From NCBI GenBank assembly GCA_949752795.1, contig OX457057.1, positions 158,077,980-158,141,979 of the forward strand: 64,000 nt of DNA. The letters run 5' to 3'. This stretch comes from Hyperoodon ampullatus. Taxonomy: Eukaryota > Chordata > Mammalia > Artiodactyla > Ziphiidae. The notes under the pieces are model-generated. The model made no database searches, was not told the DNA's origin, and was given only the letters and a program-made list of their open reading frames with translations. A program made the translations under genes and the position numbers. Positions 33,811-45,119 of the stretch are shown here, piece by piece. Every line of letters starts with the position of its first letter. The first letter of the stretch is position 1.

Positions 33811-34714
33811 TTAAATAGAATAATCCTTTAAACAAATAGTTGATGAAATTAAAGACCCTGACAAATAAAACCAAAAAATCTCGGCCAAGTCTATAACATT
33901 GTATGCCTTTGAATTTAGTATATTTTCATTTGGGTAACAACGGGATAAATTTTCATTCACAGTATTCAGTAGTAGTTCAGTACTTGGTTTCTCTCAAATA
34001 AGCAGTGTTGGCCGCAGCAGTCTGGTCTTCAGTGCTTAGATGATCTCTCTTGATAATCAGCTAAAGATGCCTCATGGTTACTGATACACTTTTGGGGAAA
34101 TGTCATAAATAAATATTAACACCTATGTTGTTATTTTACCTCTTCAAACATTAGCACAAATCTTCTTCCTCTCTCTCTTTCTCTCCCCTCCCCTGTCCCT
34201 GAATTCTTCTTTTTCCCCTCTCTTTAGGACCTCATGAAAATACAAATGGTTAAAATGCTACCTATTCTTGATTAACATTACAAAATTTAGCATTCTTTTA
34301 GAATTCTATATCCACATCTTTAAAAGCTGAACATTATCACTGTTAAACTGCCTGTATACACATACAAACAACATTTTGCAAGTATTTCCAGGGGTTCAAA
34401 ACCCCTTTAAAGCCTATCCGTGGATACACAAAGGGTCTATAGTCCCCGGAATAAACCCTGCTCCACAAGTTCATTCCCACACAGTCAACCATTCAACTCT
34501 CCCCTATCCCAAGTCTTGCCAACTCCTCAGCCTTTCCTTCAGGCAATACTGCTGAGCTCAAATTAACTTGTGACTGCTCTAACTTTCCCAACTCTTTCAA
34601 CGCACAAGGCTTTCTACCTTTTCTGGCTTCCTTGTAATTCAGCATTCAACTTCCCTCTAAATGATTCATCTAGGTAAGTTATACCTCTAAATCTAACTGG
34701 TAAATCCCTGAGAG
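33811..34714. other. Unassigned sequence, no gene seen
   Basis: AT-rich with a pyrimidine-rich patch at 34160-34230. No recognised repeat except a possible L2 relic near the right end. Confidence 0.5.
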
Positions 34715-34803
34715 CAGATACAGTATAGCTTACATCTCTGCAATTTCCCCCGCAGCACATGAAATAGTGCCAGAAGCCCAATGAATATTTATTGAATAAT
34801 CAA
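34715..34803 (+). mobile_element. L2 LINE 3' end relic
   Basis: CCCTGAGAGCAGATACAGTATAGC, GCAGCACATGAAATAGTGCCAGAAGCCCAATGAATATTTATTGAATAA is the L2 terminal pattern. It may extend leftward to about 34520 with heavier decay. Confidence 0.75.
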
Positions 34804-34939
34804 CCCACCCATCTGCTTATCCTTTAGGTAGCCTCTGACCTACCACCACTACTTTGCCCAAGGAGAAGGATGGGGCCAAGAACGGCATCTTTTGAGCAGT
34901 ATCTAGGTTATGCAGAGTTCAGGCGCTATCACTCACCAT

Positions 34940-35110
34940 TTTGTTCATTCATTTGAATGTACATTGCAAACAGGTATTAAGTTCTTACTATGTGTCAGGC
35001 ACTGAGCTAGGCACTGGCGATACAAAAAATGACAGAAATGAAAGCAAATAATTTACGGTGTGCTACATGCAATAACAGAGGCACACACAAGGCAGCAGTA
35101 GAAATGGAGT
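34940..35110 (-). mobile_element. L2 LINE 3' end relic
   Basis: Reversed tail: TTCATTCATTTGAATGTACATTGC, TACTATGTGTCAGGCACTGAGCTAGGCACTGGCGATACA. It sits about 140 bp from the plus-strand L2 tail before it, in the opposite orientation. Confidence 0.8.
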
Positions 35111-35393
35111 AGGAAACTATCTATCGAGAGGTGTTAATATAAGTCATCACTGAGAACAGGATGCTTGAAATGGATGTTGAAAGAATTAGTAAGAATTTAA
35201 CAGATGAGGTAGAATGGGAAAGGCCCCCAGGAGACTAACAGCAACTGCAAAGCAACAAACACATGGAAATAGCATGCCTTTTTTAATCCCCTCCTCACTT
35301 TCCCTAGTCAGCCAACTCAACTTTCACATTCACTCACGTTTCAATAAGGCCAACTCACTTCACCTTCAGGATTATTTACTTGAACGTAATGGA

Positions 35394-35400
<7 letters not shown>

Positions 35401-35424
<24 letters not shown>

Positions 35425-35617
35425 TGCGGTACTTGGGCCTCTCACTGTTGTGGCCTCTCCCGCTGTGGAGCACAGGCTCCGGATGCACAGGCCCAGCAGC
35501 CATGGCTCACGGGCCCAGCCGCTCCACGGCATGTGGGATCCTCCCGGACCCGGGCACGAACCCATATCCCCTGCATCGGCAGGCGGACTCTCAACCACTG
35601 TGCCACCAGGGAGGCCC
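35401..35617 (-). mobile_element. CHR-type SINE, short form, (ATTT)n tail
   Basis: Reversed SINE whose tail has become (ATTT)n. Body from GCGGTACTTGGGCC to ACCAGGGAGGCCC. Target duplication TGGAGATTTAT at 35390-35400 and 35618-35628. Confidence 0.93.
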
Positions 35618-35629
35618 TGGAGATTTATT

Positions 35630-36164
35630 TTTAAAGATTGACTAAGGTGTATTGGCTAGCAAATATGAATATCAAAATACTAAATAAATTTAGAAATTTG
35701 GACTTGAAAATCCAATCCAAATCCAAATTATGAATTTGGAAAAAAATACATGTGATTGACTCAATATTCATATTATTAGGTTACATATTTTTATAGAGAA
35801 AATGTTTACTACAATGTTAATTTTAATGATCTGTCTGTCTTCAAGGGATAAAAGAACATCAAAAAAATGGTTTTAAAGTTATTTATTCAATATTTCCATT
35901 CCTGCGTCATTCACTTCTCCAAGTCAGTTTCAGTTTCTCTGTCTGCTGGCTTTATTAACCTCTCTCTGGGCTTCAACAACAATGGAATCACTTTTACTGT
36001 GAAGTTTAATATCCTGCTTTAAAATCCAAATATGATTCACATATTGCATCTTTAGTGTTTCTAAAACAAAACAATCTGCTTGGACTTAAAAAAAAATTAC
36101 TTTTCTCCAAAACACTTAAAAACATGCTTTCCAATATCTGGGAATGGGACTCATTTAAACACAC
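35630..36164. other. Unassigned AT-rich sequence
   Basis: No repeat or gene recognised up to the point where the L1 at 36165 begins. The exact L1 start is uncertain by about 50 bp. Confidence 0.5.
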
Positions 36165-36224
36165 ACGGAACTACAACCCTGCAGCCTGTGGAACAAAAAC
36201 CACATTCACAGAAAGATAGACAAG

Positions 36225-37363
36225 TTGAAAAGGCAGAGGGCTACGTACCAGAGGAAGGAACAAGATAAAACCCCAGAAAAACAACTAAATGACGTGCAGA
36301 TAGGCAACCTTCTGGAAAAAGAATTCAGAATGATGATAGTGAAGATGATCCAGAACCTTGGAAAAAGAATGGAGGCAAAGATCAAGAAGATGCAAGAAAT
36401 GTTTAACAAAGATCTAGAAGAATTAAAGAACAAACAAACAGAGATGAACAATACAATAACTGAAATGGAAAATACACTACAAGGAATCAATAGCAGAATA
36501 ACTGAGGCAGAAGAACAGATAAGTGACCTGGAAGACAGAATGGTGGAATTCACTGCTGTGGAAGAGAATAGAGAAAAAAGAATGAAAAGAAATGAAGACA
36601 GCCTAAGAGACCTCTGGGACAACATTAAATGCAACAACAATCGCATTATAGGGGTCCCAGAAGGAGAAGAGAGAGAGAAAGGACCTGAGAAAATATTTGA
36701 AGAGATTATAGTAAAAAACTTCCCTAACATGGGAAAGGAAATAGCCACCCAAGTTCAGGAAGCACAGAGAGTCCCATACAGGATAAATCCAACGAGAAAC
36801 ACGCCGAGACACATAGTAATGAAATTGGCAAAAATTAAAGACAAAGAAAAATGATTGAAAGCAGCAAGGGAAACATGACAAATAACATACAAGGGAACTC
36901 CCATAATGTTAACAGCTCATTTCTCAGCTGAAACTCTACAAGCAAGAAGGGAGCGGCTGGGCTTCCCTGGTGGCGCAGTGGTTGAGAGTCTACCTGCCGA
37001 TGCAGGGGACACGGGTTCATGCCCTGATCCGGGATGATCCCACATGCCATGGAGCGGCTGGGCCCATGAGCTATGGTTGTTGAGCCTGTGCGTCCAGAGC
37101 CTGTGCTCCGCCATGGGAGATGCCACAACAGTGAGAGGCCCGCGTACCGCAAAAAAAAAAAAAAAAAAAAAAAAAAAAGAAGAGAGTGGCATGATAAACT
37201 TAAAGTGATGAAAGGGAAGAACCTACAACCAAGATTACTCTACCCAGCAAGGATCTCATTCAGATTCAATGGAGAAATCAAAAGCTTTACAGACAAGCAA
37301 AAGCTATGAGAATTCAGCACCACAAAACCAGTTCTACCACAAATACTACAGGAACTTCTCTAA
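36225..37363 (+). pseudogene. L1 ORF1p, broken (L1-E)
   Basis: The start ATG at 36225 opens a 209-codon frame. Residues 1-40 form the N-terminal tail, about 40-115 a heptad coiled coil for trimerisation (NKDLEELKNKQTEMNN, ISDLEDRMVEF), and about 125-200 the RRM (LRDLWDNIKCNNNRIIGVPE, EKIFEEIIVKNFPNMGKE). It hits a stop at 36852 through a small frame disruption in the A-rich KDKEK stretch. The C-terminal domain continues out of frame, is split by the SINE at 36959, and resumes at 37179 (REWHDKLKVMKGKNLQPRLL), reaching the family's usual end at 37363. ORF1p binds L1 RNA in the cytoplasmic particle; this copy cannot be made whole. Confidence 0.92.
36959..37178 (+). mobile_element. CHR-type SINE, short form, inside L1-E ORF1
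   Basis: GGGCTTCCCTGGTGGCGCAGTGG head, body ending GCGTACCGC, 28-base A tail. The flanks AGAAGGGAGCGGC and AGAAGAGAGTGGC form an imperfect target duplication, and the L1 reading continues cleanly across it. Same orientation as the host L1. Confidence 0.93.
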
Positions 37364-37421
37364 GTGGGCGACACAAGAGAAGAAGAGGACCTACAAAAAC
37401 AAACCCAAAACAATTAAGAAA

Positions 37422-40400
37422 ATGGTAGTAGGAACATACCTATTGATAATTACCTTAAACGTGAATGCATTAAATGCTCCAACCAAAAGACACAGGCTTG
37501 CTGAATGGATACAAAAATAAGATCCATATATACACTGTCCAGAAGAGACCCACTTCAGACCTAGGGACACATACAGACTGAAAGTGAAGGGATGGAAAAG
37601 GATATTCCATGCAAATGGAAATCAAAAGAAAACTGGAGTAGCAATACTCATATCAGATAAAATAGACTTTAAAATAGTGTTACAAGAGACAAGGAAGGAC
37701 ACTACATAATGATCAAGGGATCAATCCAAGAAGAAGATATAACAATTATAAATATATATGCACCCAACATCAGAGCACCTCAATACATAAGGCAACTGCT
37801 AACAGCTATAAAAGAGGAAATCGAAAGTAACACAGTAACAGAGGGGGACTTTAACACCTCATTTACACCAATCCACAGATCATCCAAACAGAAAATTAAT
37901 AAGGAAACACAAGCTTTAAATGACACAATAGACCAGATACATTTAATTGATATTTATAGAACATTCCATCCAAAAACAGCAGATTATGCTTTCTTCTCAA
38001 GTGTGCACAGAACATTCTGCAGGATAGATCACATCTCGGGTCAAAAATCAAGCCTCAGTAAATTTAAGAAAATTGAAATCATACCAAGCATCTTTTCTGA
38101 CCACAACTCTATGAGATTAGAAATCAATTACAGGGAAAAAAACATAAAAAACACAAACACATGGAGGCTAAAAATACATTACTAAATAACCAAGAGATCA
38201 CTGAAGAAATCAAAAAATACCTAGAGACAAATGACAATGAAAACACGATGATCCAAAACCTATAGGATGTGGCAAAAGCAGTTCTAAGAGGGAAGTTTAT
38301 AGCTATACAAGCCTACCTCAAGAAACAAGAAAAAATCTCAAATAAACAATCTAACCTTACACCTAAAGGAACTAGAGAAAGAAGAACAAACAAAACCCAA
38401 AGTTAGCAGAAGGAAAGAAATCATAAAGATCAGAGCAGAAATAAATGAAACAGAAACAAAGAAAACAATAGCAAAGATCAATAAAACTAAAAGCTGGTTC
38501 TTTGAGAAGATAAACAAAGTTGATAAACCATTAGCCAGACTCATCAAGAAAAAGAGGGAGAGGACTCAAATCAATAAAATTAGAAATGAGGGCTTCCCTG
38601 GTGGTGCAGTGGTTAAGAGTCCGCCTGCCAATGCAGGGGACGTGGGTTCATGCCCCGGTCCAGGAGGATCCCACATGCTGCAGAGCAGCTGGGCCCGTGA
38701 GCCATGGCCGCTGAGCCTGCACGTCTGGAGCCTGTGCTCCGCAATGGAAGAGGCCACAACAGTGAGAGGCCCACGTACCGCAAAAAATAATAATAATAAT
38801 AATAATAAAATTAGAAATGAAAAAGGAGAAGTTACAACAGACACCGCAGAAATACAAAGCATCTTAAGAGACTACTACAAGCAACTCTATGCCAATAAAA
38901 TGGACAACCTGGAAGAAATGGACAAATTCTTAGAAAGGTATAACCTTCCAAGACTGAACCCAGAAGAAATAGAAAATATGAACAGACCAATCACAAGTAA
39001 TGAAATCAAAACTGTGATTAAAAATCTTCCAACAAACAAAATCCTAGGACCAGAAGGTTTCACAGGTGAATTCTATCACACATTTAGAGAAGAGCTAACA
39101 CCCATCCTCCCAAACTCTTCCAAAAAATTGCAGAGGAAGCAACACTCCCAAACTCATTCTATGAGGCCACCATCACCCTGATACCAAAACCAGACAAAGA
39201 TACTACAAAAAAAGAAAATTACAGACCAATATCATTGATGAATATAGATGCAGGAATCCTTAACAAAATACTAGCAAACAGAATCCAACAACACATTAAA
39301 AGGATCATACACCATGATCAAGTGGGATTTATCCCAGGGATGCAAGGATTCTTCAATATACACAAATCAATCAATGTGATACACCATATTAACAAGTTGA
39401 AGAATAAAAACCATATGATCATCTCAATAGATGCAGAAAAAGCTTTTGACAGAATTCAACACCGATTTATGATAAAAACTCTCCAGAAAGTGGGCATAGA
39501 GGGAAACTACCTCAACATAATAAAGGCCATATACGACAAACCCACAGCAAACATCATTCTCAATGGTGAAAAACTGAAAGCATTTTCTCTAAGATCAGGA
39601 ACAAGACAGGGATGTCCACTCTCACCACTATTATTCAACACAGTTTTGGAAGTCCTAGCCACAGCCATCAGAGAAGAAAAAGAAATAAAAGGAATACAAA
39701 TCGGAAAAGAAGAAGTAAAACTGTCACTGCTTGCAGATGACATGATACTATACATAGAGAATCCTAAAGATTCTACCAGAAAACTACTAGAGCTAATCAA
39801 TGAATTTGGTAAAGTTTCAGGGTACAAAAGTAATGCACAGAAATCTCTTGAATTCTTATACACTAATGATGAAAAATCTGAGAGAGAAATTAAGGAAACA
39901 CTCCCATTTACCACTTCAACAAAAAGAATAAGATACCTAGGAATAAACCTACCTAGGGAGACAAAAGACCTGTATGCAGAAAACTGTAAGACACTGATGA
40001 AAAAAATTAAAGATGATACCAAAAGATGGAGAGATATACCATGTTCTTGGATCGGAAGAATCAATATTGTGAAAATGACTGTACTACCCAAAGCAATCTA
40101 CAGATTCAATGCAATCCCTATCAAATTACCAATGGTATTTTTTATGGACCTAGAACAAAAAATCTTAAAATTTGTATGGAGACACAAAAGACCCAGAAGA
40201 GCCAAAGAAGTCTTGAGGGAAAAAAACGGAGCTGGAGGAATCAGACTCCCTGACTTCAGACTATACTACAAAGCTCCGGTAATCAAGACAATATGGTACT
40301 GGCACAAAAACAGAAATATAGATCAATGGAACAAGGTAGAAACCCCAGAGATAAACCCACGCACCTATGGTCAACTAATCTAAGAGAAAGGAGGCAAGGA

Positions 40401-41446
40401 TATACAATGGAGAAAAGACAGTCTCTTCAATAAGTGGTGCTGGGAAAACTGGACAGCTACATGGAAAAGAATGAAATTAGAATATTCCCTAACACCATAC
40501 ACAGAAATAAGCTCAAAAAGGATTAGAGACCTAAATGTAAGACCAGACACTATAAAACTCTTAGAGGAAAACATAGGAAGAACATTCTTTGACATAAATC
40601 ACAGCAAGATCTTTTTTGATCCACCTCCTAGAGTAATGAATATAAAACCAAAAATAAACAGATGGGACTTAATGAAACTTCAAAGCTTTTGCACAGCAAA
40701 GGAGACCATAAACAAGACAAAAAGACAACACTCAAAATGGGAGAAAATATTTGCAAGCCATTCGACGGACAAAGGATTAATCGCCAAAATATATAAACAG
40801 CTCACGCAGCTCAATATTAAAAAAACAAACAACCCAATCCAAAAATGGGCAGAAGACCTAAATAGACATTCCTCCAAAGAAGACATACAGATGGCCAAGA
40901 AGCACATGAAAAGCTGGTCAACATCACTAATTATTAGAGAAACGCAAATCAAAACTACAATGAGGTATCACCTCACACCAGTTAGAATGGGCATCATCAG
41001 AAAATCTACAAACAACAAATGCTGGAGAGGGTGTGGAGTGCACTGTTGGTGGCAATGTAAACTGATGCAGCCACTATGGAGAACAGTATGGAGGTTCCTT
41101 AAAAAATTAAATATAGAATTATACCATATGACCCATCAATCCCACTACTGGGCATATACCCAGAGAAAACTATAATTCAGAAAGACATGCACCCCAATGT
41201 TCACTGCAGCACTATTTACAATAGCCAGGTCATGGAAGCAACCTAAATGCCCATCGACAGATGAATGGATAAAGAAGATGTGGTACATATATACAATGGA
41301 ATATTACTCAGCCATAAAAAAAGAAAGAAATTGGGTCATTTGTAGAGACGTGGATGGATCTAGAGACTGTCATACAGAGTGAAGTAAGTCAGAAAGAGAA
41401 AAACAAATATCGTATATTAACGCATATATGTGGAACCTAGAAAAAT
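37422..41446 (+). pseudogene. L1 ORF2p (endonuclease + reverse transcriptase), broken (L1-E)
   Basis: ORF2 starts at 37422 (MVVGTYLLIITLNVNALNA). The AP-endonuclease-like domain keeps the Glu of the CxxET box (near 37535), GDFNT (near 37843) and SDH (near 38096). The RT (382-codon frame 39235-40383) keeps SIDAEKAFD (about 39424) and [12 protein letters not shown]. Its catalytic box is LADD at 39730-39741 where the family normally has FADD; both Asp remain. The C-terminal part (40471-41175 and 41197-41382) has the Cys/His-rich [13 protein letters not shown] segment. Lesions: stop at 37518 (TAA where the family has a Gln codon), frameshifts near 37680, 38175 and 39105, a SINE at 38590, a stop at 40381 and a frame break near 41175. 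Confidence 0.92.
38590..38805 (+). mobile_element. CHR-type SINE, short form, inside L1-E ORF2
   Basis: Complete short SINE with a (AAT)n tail. A perfect 15-bp target duplication TAAAATTAGAAATGA stands at 38575-38589 and 38806-38820. It inserted between the endonuclease and RT domains. Its frame accidentally joins the L1 frame, giving a 190-codon hybrid frame (38609-39181). Confidence 0.95.
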
Positions 41447-41680
41447 GGTACAGATGAACCAGTTTGCAGGGCAGAAATTGAGACACAGATGTAGAGAACA
41501 AACGTTTGGACACCAAGGGGGAAATGTGGTGGGGGGGTGGTGGTGTGATGAATTGGGAGATTGGGATTGACATGTATACACTGATGTGTATAAAATGGAT
41601 GACTAATAAGAACCTGCTATATAAAAAAATAAATGAAATAAAATTCAAAAGAAGAAATAAATAAAATAAAATAAACAACC

Positions 41681-42243
41681 GCAATATACTGCTTCAGGAT
41701 CATTTTCCTACCATTTTAAGAAGAAAAATTAATAACACTGCTAAACTAAGAAATAGGTACTAATGGCATTCAAATGCATCAGTAGTCTGGCTTTTAAAAA
41801 GTTTTTTTTTAAAGTGAAGAACAAATGGTAGCAGAGGTGCCATTCCTGGCACTTAATCCTTTTTCAGAGACCTGAACCTATAATTGCTTTTAAAGACATG
41901 AAAACCTTCATTCTTTCTCCCCTGATATATCCAAAGAACACTTCATATCTGAGATCCTAGAGGATGGTCAGAAATTTATAAGAAGAACATAAAGCCTCAC
42001 TGATGGTGCTACATAAAAGGTGTTTTCATTGCTCTTGTTAATTTCAGATACACATAAACAATCAGTTAAACAAGCAAGCAAAAATTTCCCAGAAAACTCA
42101 TTTAAAACTATTTTAAGTTGTTTCATGAAACTCTGAGTTCAGATCTTGGCATCTTCATAGCTATTAGAGTTCTAGGACCCCAAAGTTGAAAACAGCAAGA
42201 GAATGAAAACCTGGATCCTCATACTAGAAGGGTGAGATAATGA
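41681..42243. other. Unassigned sequence between L1 copies
   Basis: About 560 bp with no recognised repeat or gene; AT-rich. Confidence 0.5.
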
Positions 42244-42262
42244 TAATAAAAATAAAACTAGA

Positions 42263-42474
42263 GGGCTTCCCTGGTGGCACAGTGGTTGAGAGTCTGCCTG
42301 CCGATGCAGGGAACGCGGGTTCGTGCCCCGGTCCAGGAGGATCCCACATGCCGCTGAGCGGCTGGGCCCGTGAGCCGTGGCCACTGGGCCTGCGCATCCA
42401 GAGCCTGTGCTCCACAATGGGAGAGGCCACAACAGTGAGAAGCCCGCATACCTCAAAAAATAAATAAATAAATA
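42263..42474 (+). mobile_element. CHR-type SINE, short form
   Basis: Complete short copy with (AAAT)n tail. Target duplication AATAAAACTAGA at 42251-42262 and 42475-42486. Confidence 0.94.
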
Positions 42475-42929
42475 AATAAAACTAGAACTACCATATGATC
42501 CAGCAATATTCCACTCCTAGGTATTTATCTGAAGAAAACAAAAACACTAATTAGAAGAGACATATGCACCCCTATGTTCACTGCAAAATTATTTACAATA
42601 GCCAAGATATGGAATCAAGCCAAGTGTCATCATAGATGAATGGATAAAGAAATGCGATATATATATATACAATGGAATATTACTCAGCCGTACAAAAGAA
42701 TGAATTCTTGTCATTTGCAACAACATGGATGGACCTAGAAGGTATTACACTAAGTGAAATAAGTCAGACAGAGACAAATACTGTATGATTTCACTTATAT
42801 GTGGAATTTTAAAATTAAAACAAATGAACAAATGTAACAAAATTGAAACAGAGTTATAGATACAGAGAACAAATAGGTGGTCACCAGAGGGGAGGGAGGT
42901 AGAGGAAGGAAAGAAATAGGTGAGGGCAA

Positions 42930-43302
42930 GGGCTTCCCTGGTGGCACAGTGGTTAAGAACCTGCCTGCCAATGCAGGGGACATGGGTTTGAGCCCTGATC
43001 TGGGAAGATCCCACATGACGTGGAGCAACTAAGCCCGTGCGCAACAGCTACTGAGCCTGCACTCTAGAGCCCGCGAGCCACAACTACTGAGCCTGTGCGC
43101 CACAACTACTGAAACCCATGCACCTAGAGCCCATGCTCCAAAGCAAGAGAAGCCACCGCAATGAGAAGCCCGTGCACCGCAACGAAGAGTAGCCCCCACT
43201 TGCCGCAACTAGAGAAAACCCACGCACAGCAATGAAGACCCAACGCAGCCAAAAATAAAATAAATAGAAATAAAATAAATAAATTTATTAAAAAATAATA
43301 AT
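42930..43302 (+). mobile_element. CHR-1-type SINE, long form
   Basis: Long copy of about 310 bp plus tail. The body has two copies of a GCCACAACTACTGA-type unit and the extended 3' end CGAAGAGTAGCCCCCACTTGCCGC...CAACGCAGCCAAAAATAAA. Target duplication AAATAGGTGAG at 42914-42924 and 43303-43313. This is the ancestral long structure compared with the short copies. Confidence 0.92.
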
Positions 43303-43520
43303 AAATAGGTGAGAGTGATTAAGAGGTACAAACTTCCAGCTGAAAAATAAATGAGTTATGAGTATGAAATGTCCAGTGTGTGGGAATACAGTCAATAACT
43401 ATGTAATATTTTTGTAGGGTGACATATCATAGCTAGACCTACTGTGTGATCATTTGGAAATGTATAGAAATATCAAATCATGATGTTCTGTAATGACAGT
43501 GTGGTAGGTCAATTACACCT

Positions 43521-43915
43521 CAAAAACAAACTCATAGGAAAAGAGATTAGATCTGTGATTACCAGTTGTGGGTGTGGAGGGGGCTGAAGGGGGAACGGGA
43601 TGAAGGCAGTCAAAAGGGACAAACTCCCTTTACAAGTTACAAGATAAATGAGTGCCTGGGATGCACAACATGATTAATATGGTTAACACTGCTGTACGTT
43701 ACCTATGAAAGTTGTTAAGACAGTAAACCCTAAGAGTTCTCAGCACAAGGAAGAATATTGCTTCTTTTTTCTAATTCTTTAATGTTGTATGTATGCAACT
43801 TGATGGATGTTCACTAAACTTAACTGTGGTAATCATTTGATGATGGATGCAAGTCAGAGCATTATGCTGCACACCTTAAACCGAAACGGTGCTGTATGTC
43901 AGTTATATCTGGAAG
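43521..43915 (+). mobile_element. Second L1 3' end, head-to-tail with the previous one
   Basis: Starts AACTCATAGGAAAAGAGATTAG (the 'tested area' of L1 3' UTR) and repeats the order ACCAGTTGTGGG, TTAACACTGCTGTACG, ATTATGCTGCACACCTTAAACC. The preceding copy has equivalent 3' UTR text at 42880-43520, so these are two separate tails in the same orientation. Confidence 0.75.
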
Positions 43916-43989
43916 GGAAAAAAGAGTTTTTTTAACTCTTTTTTTTTTAATCTGTGCCTTTTATAGCTTATAAATTATATCTCAACATA

Positions 43990-44215
43990 GCATTGTTAGC
44001 ATTACAAAATAATAATACTACATTGTATTTGTATCATACTTCATACCATTAAGGATTCTTTCCTGAGATTCAGCTCATGTGATCACCCTAAACCACCAAC
44101 AGAGATAACAAACCTAGATTCCAGAAGCGATGTGCCCAAGGACATGGGACTGGCTAGCGGCAAGATTAGAATCAAAGCCCAGATCTTGCTGGTTCAAGAA
44201 AAATATTTTCCATTA
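43990..44215 (-). mobile_element. MIR-like relic
   Basis: ACTACATTGTATTTGTATCATACTTCATACCATTAAGGATTC then GCGATGTGCCCAAGGACATGGGACTGGCTAGCGGCAAGATTAGAATCAAAGCCCAG follows a reversed MIR with heavy change. Confidence 0.55.
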
Positions 44216-44748
44216 CACCAAATATAGAATAACCAATCAATCTCTCTTCCTACCTTTCCCTCATTTTGTTTTGCATTTCTTAATAGAGTCATTGATTTTT
44301 TTTAAATATAGTATTTCAGAATCCTTAGACCTTCATTTTAAGTTTCCAGCTTTAAAAATGTATTAATCAACACAATATCAATTGCCTCTTTATTCAAAGT
44401 TAACCTTACTGGAAGAAGGGCAATGCAAAGCAAATAGAGATGTTTTGCATTCACTTCTCTTTTTTTCTCTTTTAAATCACTGTTGAAGGGTATACTGAAT
44501 GCCTCTCTCAACCAGCAACAGTTTCTTCCCATTCATTTATTGGGCCAGGCCTTTCCCAGAAAACAATATAATTGGTTTCATTTTTAGGTTTCCACAGAAA
44601 ATCTCTCAGAAATATCTCAGGGAGCACAAGATGCATGCAACAAGTCTCAAATGATACCATATATTTGAGATTATAAAGCTCTAATACCAAGCTCAAGAAC
44701 ATATTATTAAATAAAAGTCTCTCAACACTTTACAAAAGAGCCCTAATA
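44216..44748. other. Unassigned sequence
   Basis: No recognised repeat or gene; AT-rich. Frames of 62-64 codons only. Confidence 0.5.
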
Positions 44749-44763
44749 AAACCAGCAAAGGAG

Positions 44764-45069
44764 GGGCTTCCCTGGTGGCGCAGTGGTTGAGAATCTGCCT
44801 GCTAATGCAGGGGACACGGGTTCGAGCCCTGGTCTGGGAAGATCCCGCATGCCACGGAGCGACTGGGCCCGTGAGCCACAACTACTGAGCCTGCGCGTCT
44901 TGAGCCTGTGCTCTGCAACGGGAGAGGCCACGACAGTGAGAGGCCCATGCACCGTGATGAAGAGTGGCCCCCACTTGCCACAACTAGAGAAAGCCCTTGC
45001 ACAGAAACGAAGATCCAACACAGCCAAAAATAAATTAATTAATTAAAGTAATCTTAATTTAAAAAAAAA
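44764..45069 (+). mobile_element. CHR SINE of intermediate structure
   Basis: The head and centre match the short form (GAGCCTGTGCTCTGCAACGGGAGAGGCCACGACAGTGAGAGGCCC). Instead of stopping at GTACCGC it continues into the long form's 3' end (GATGAAGAGTGGCCCCCACTTGCC...CAACACAGCCAAAAATAAA). Target duplication AAACCAGCAAAGGA at 44749-44762 and 45070-45083. Confidence 0.92.
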
Positions 45070-45119
45070 AAACCAGCAAAGGAATAATTTTTCCTGAATC
45101 CCCAACTACTGAAAAAGCA

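Larger units (their letters stand above)
36165..41680 (+). mobile_element. Near-complete cetartiodactyl L1 (L1-E) with two SINE insertions
   Basis: From just upstream of ORF1 to the 3' tail, about 5.5 kb including two SINEs (36959-37178 and 38590-38805), leaving about 5.1 kb of L1. It contains ORF1 (36225-37363), a 58-bp spacer, ORF2 (37422-41446), and a 3' UTR with GATTGACATGTATACACTGATG and a (AATAA)n-type tail near 41625-41680. It lacks the 2-kb 5' UTR seen in the L1-B copy, so it is 5'-truncated and has no promoter of its own. Coding lesions make it immobile. The best-preserved element in the window. Confidence 0.93.
42244..43520 (+). mobile_element. L1 LINE 3' end with two SINE insertions
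   Basis: L1 ORF2 C-terminal text (AGAACTACCATATGATCCAGCAAT, CACCCCTATGTTCACTGC, ACAATGGAATATTACTCAGCC) then 3' UTR to about 43520. Strongly 5'-truncated. SINEs at 42263-42474 and 42930-43302 split it; both have target duplications, so the L1 was there first. Confidence 0.88.

Noticed and set aside
36206..36748. 180-codon minus-strand frame
   Set aside because: Antisense of L1 ORF1 (same reason). The plus-strand frame 3018-3572 is likewise antisense of the L1-B ORF1.
38609..39181. 190-codon frame with a possible new fusion protein
   Set aside because: It starts in the SINE at 38590 and runs into L1 ORF2 by chance frame agreement; both parts are mobile-element sequence.
39507..40091. 194-codon minus-strand frame
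   Set aside because: It is the exact antisense of the L1 ORF2 reverse-transcriptase region; low stop density on the opposite strand comes from the A-rich L1 codon use.
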